Shown here: positions 5,514-6,416 of the stretch, piece by piece
Position numbering within the stretch: the stretch's first letter is position 1
Layout: every line of letters begins with the position of its first letter
DNA from: Mariprofundaceae bacterium
GTDB lineage: Bacteria > Pseudomonadota > Zetaproteobacteria > Mariprofundales > Mariprofundaceae
DNA length: 6,416 nt
Direction: 5' to 3'
Assembly: GCA_013139875.1 (NCBI GenBank)
Contig: WSZY01000235.1
Span: forward strand, 1 to 6,416
Translations under genes and position numbers: made by a program
The notes under the pieces: generated by a model
What the model was told of the DNA's origin: nothing
Database searches by the model: none
The model's input: only the letters and a program-made list of their open reading frames with translations

Positions 5514-6059
5514 ATGAGGTTACTCTCTTCACCCCATTTCAATGAACGGCCGGCAGGCAGTGCTATCGACCTTATTGTACTGCATGCCATCTCTCTGCCA
5601 CCGGGAAATTTCGAAGCTCAACATGTTGAATCATTTTTTATGGGGAAGCTGGATAGTAGTAGTAATCCGTCGTTTGCCAGCCTGACCGGCCTGCAGGTCT
5701 CTGCTCATTTTGTCATCGACCGCAAAGGAGCCATTACCCAGTTTGTGCCACTCTCCAAACGTGCCTGGCATGCCGGAGAATCGAGTTGGGAGGGGCGTGA
5801 TAACTGTAATGACTACAGCATTGGCATTGAGATGATCGGTGATGAAAAGGAGCCGTTTACGCAGCCACAATACCGTGAGGCGGCACGGCTCTGCCGGGTG
5901 CTGATGGCGCACTTTCCTGACATCTCCCGCCAACGTATTGTCGGCCATCAGGATGTGGCTCCGAACCGGAAGTGGGACCCGGGCAGGCAGTGGCAGTGGC
6001 CGAAATTTCACCGCAGCCTGTCACGAATTCGAAAGCTGAATATTGAGGTGGAGCCATGA
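5514..6059 (+). CDS. ampD: 1,6-anhydro-N-acetylmuramyl-L-alanine amidase AmpD
   Basis: A 181-residue cytoplasmic zinc amidase that removes the peptide from 1,6-anhydroMurNAc muropeptides during cell-wall recycling; in many Gram-negatives its loss induces AmpC beta-lactamase through AmpR. Amidase_2 features are SPHFNERP (6-13), VLHAISLPPG (22-31) with zinc ligand His24, VSAHFVI (62-68), RAWHAG (83-88), SIGIEM (102-107) with Glu106, and GHQDVAPNRKWDPG (144-157) with ligands His145 and Asp155 and Lys153. E. coli AmpD has 187 residues. There is no signal peptide, in line with AmpD rather than a periplasmic AmiD. No Shine-Dalgarno precedes the ATG at 5514; an in-frame TTG at 5478 would add 12 residues and bring the length nearer to E. 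coli, but also lacks a good site, so the start is uncertain. No ampE or ampR is seen; the next gene overlaps its stop. Confidence 0.95.
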   Translation: MRLLSSPHFNERPAGSAIDLIVLHAISLPPGNFEAQHVESFFMGKLDSSSNPSFASLTGLQVSAHFVIDRKGAITQFVPLSKRAWHAGESSWEGRDNCNDYSIGIEMIGDEKEPFTQPQYREAARLCRVLMAHFPDISRQRIVGHQDVAPNRKWDPGRQWQWPKFHRSLSRIRKLNIEVEP

Positions 6060-6416
6060 GCGATGAAGCGTGGATTCATCTCTACCTGTTTGTTGGTGTG
6101 CTAGCGGTTATGGTCGTATGGGAGCAGCTCGCACCGAGAAGGGAACTGACGCAGGGGTACAGACGTTGGCCAGGCAATCTCGGGATTGTCGTGGTTGATG
6201 CCGTCCTGGTCCGGCTGGTTTTTCCAGCGGGTGCGATCGGTGCTGCACTTTGGGCGGCTGAGGGTGGCTGGGGGCTGTTGAATGTTGTCGATCTACCCGG
6301 CGGTGCAGCTCTGATCATCGCTGTCGTACTGCTTGATCTGGTGATCTACGCCCAGCATCTGCTGATGCATGCTGTTCCGAGGTTATGGCGGCTACGGATG
6401 GTTCGCCACGCAGATC
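6056..6416 (+). CDS. Sterol desaturase / fatty acid hydroxylase-like membrane protein, cut by window end
   Basis: The first 120 residues are present. The ATG overlaps the ampD stop (ATGA, 6056-6059) and GAGGT lies 6 bases upstream, so the two genes are probably translated from one message. Membrane segments are visible at about 7-22, 43-66 and 82-99, followed by QHLLMHAVPRLWRLRMVRHAD (100-120, here named only by its parts: QHLLMH and PRLWRL and MVRHAD). Position and context match the sterol desaturase family (PF04116-like), whose di-iron site uses an HxxxH box and then an HxxHH box. His101 and His105 supply the first. In the second, Arg114 and Arg117 stand where histidines are usual and only His118 remains. 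Substrate is unknown. Either the protein is a divergent or non-catalytic member, or its histidine boxes lie elsewhere in the missing part. Confidence 0.78.
   Translation, partial: MSDEAWIHLYLFVGVLAVMVVWEQLAPRRELTQGYRRWPGNLGIVVVDAVLVRLVFPAGAIGAALWAAEGGWGLLNVVDLPGGAALIIAVVLLDLVIYAQHLLMHAVPRLWRLRMVRHAD

Overview
The window reads as chromosomal DNA of a Gram-negative bacterium, most likely a proteobacterium. The support is an AmpD-type muropeptide amidase, proteins with secretion signals, a proteobacterial-looking ThyA and an FieF-like metal exporter. The sequence does not fix the class; a gamma- or zeta-like lineage is only a guess. Eight complete genes and one gene cut by the right edge fill almost all of it. 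I see no tRNA, rRNA, CRISPR array, insertion sequence, integrase or phage gene. No stretch over 300 bases lacks a gene.

Layout. At 84-446 (+) is a small exported EF-hand protein with an unusual tail of evenly spaced Cys-Pro hexads; it ends in a clear intrinsic terminator. Converging on it at 495-1085 (-) is a heme-binding beta-barrel (nitrobindin/THAP4-type) protein. thyA follows at 1240-2073 (-). Divergent from thyA is a second small exported EF-hand protein at 2153-2554 (+). A CPA-type cation:proton antiporter lies at 2637-3839 (+), with hardly any ribosome binding site and a possible leaderless promoter. Convergent with it is a two-gene minus-strand operon: a membrane methyltransferase of the ICMT/NnrU type (4865-5470), then an FieF-like cation efflux transporter (3901-4860). 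Divergent from that operon, 43 bases away, is ampD (5514-6059), whose stop codon overlaps the start of a sterol-desaturase-like membrane protein that runs off the end (6056-6416).

How the genes fit together. Most are housekeeping or homeostasis genes: dTMP synthesis (thyA), cell-wall recycling (ampD), metal export (FieF-like), ion/pH homeostasis (antiporter) and two probable periplasmic calcium-binding proteins. The two adjacent membrane-protein pairs (methyltransferase-CDF and AmpD-desaturase-like) are probably co-transcribed, judging by a 4-base gap and an ATGA overlap. I did not find a convincing new multi-gene system. The most unusual features are the Cys-Pro hexad tail, a cluster of six GATC sites forming alternative hairpins inside thyA, and a desaturase-like protein with arginines where two iron-binding histidines are expected.
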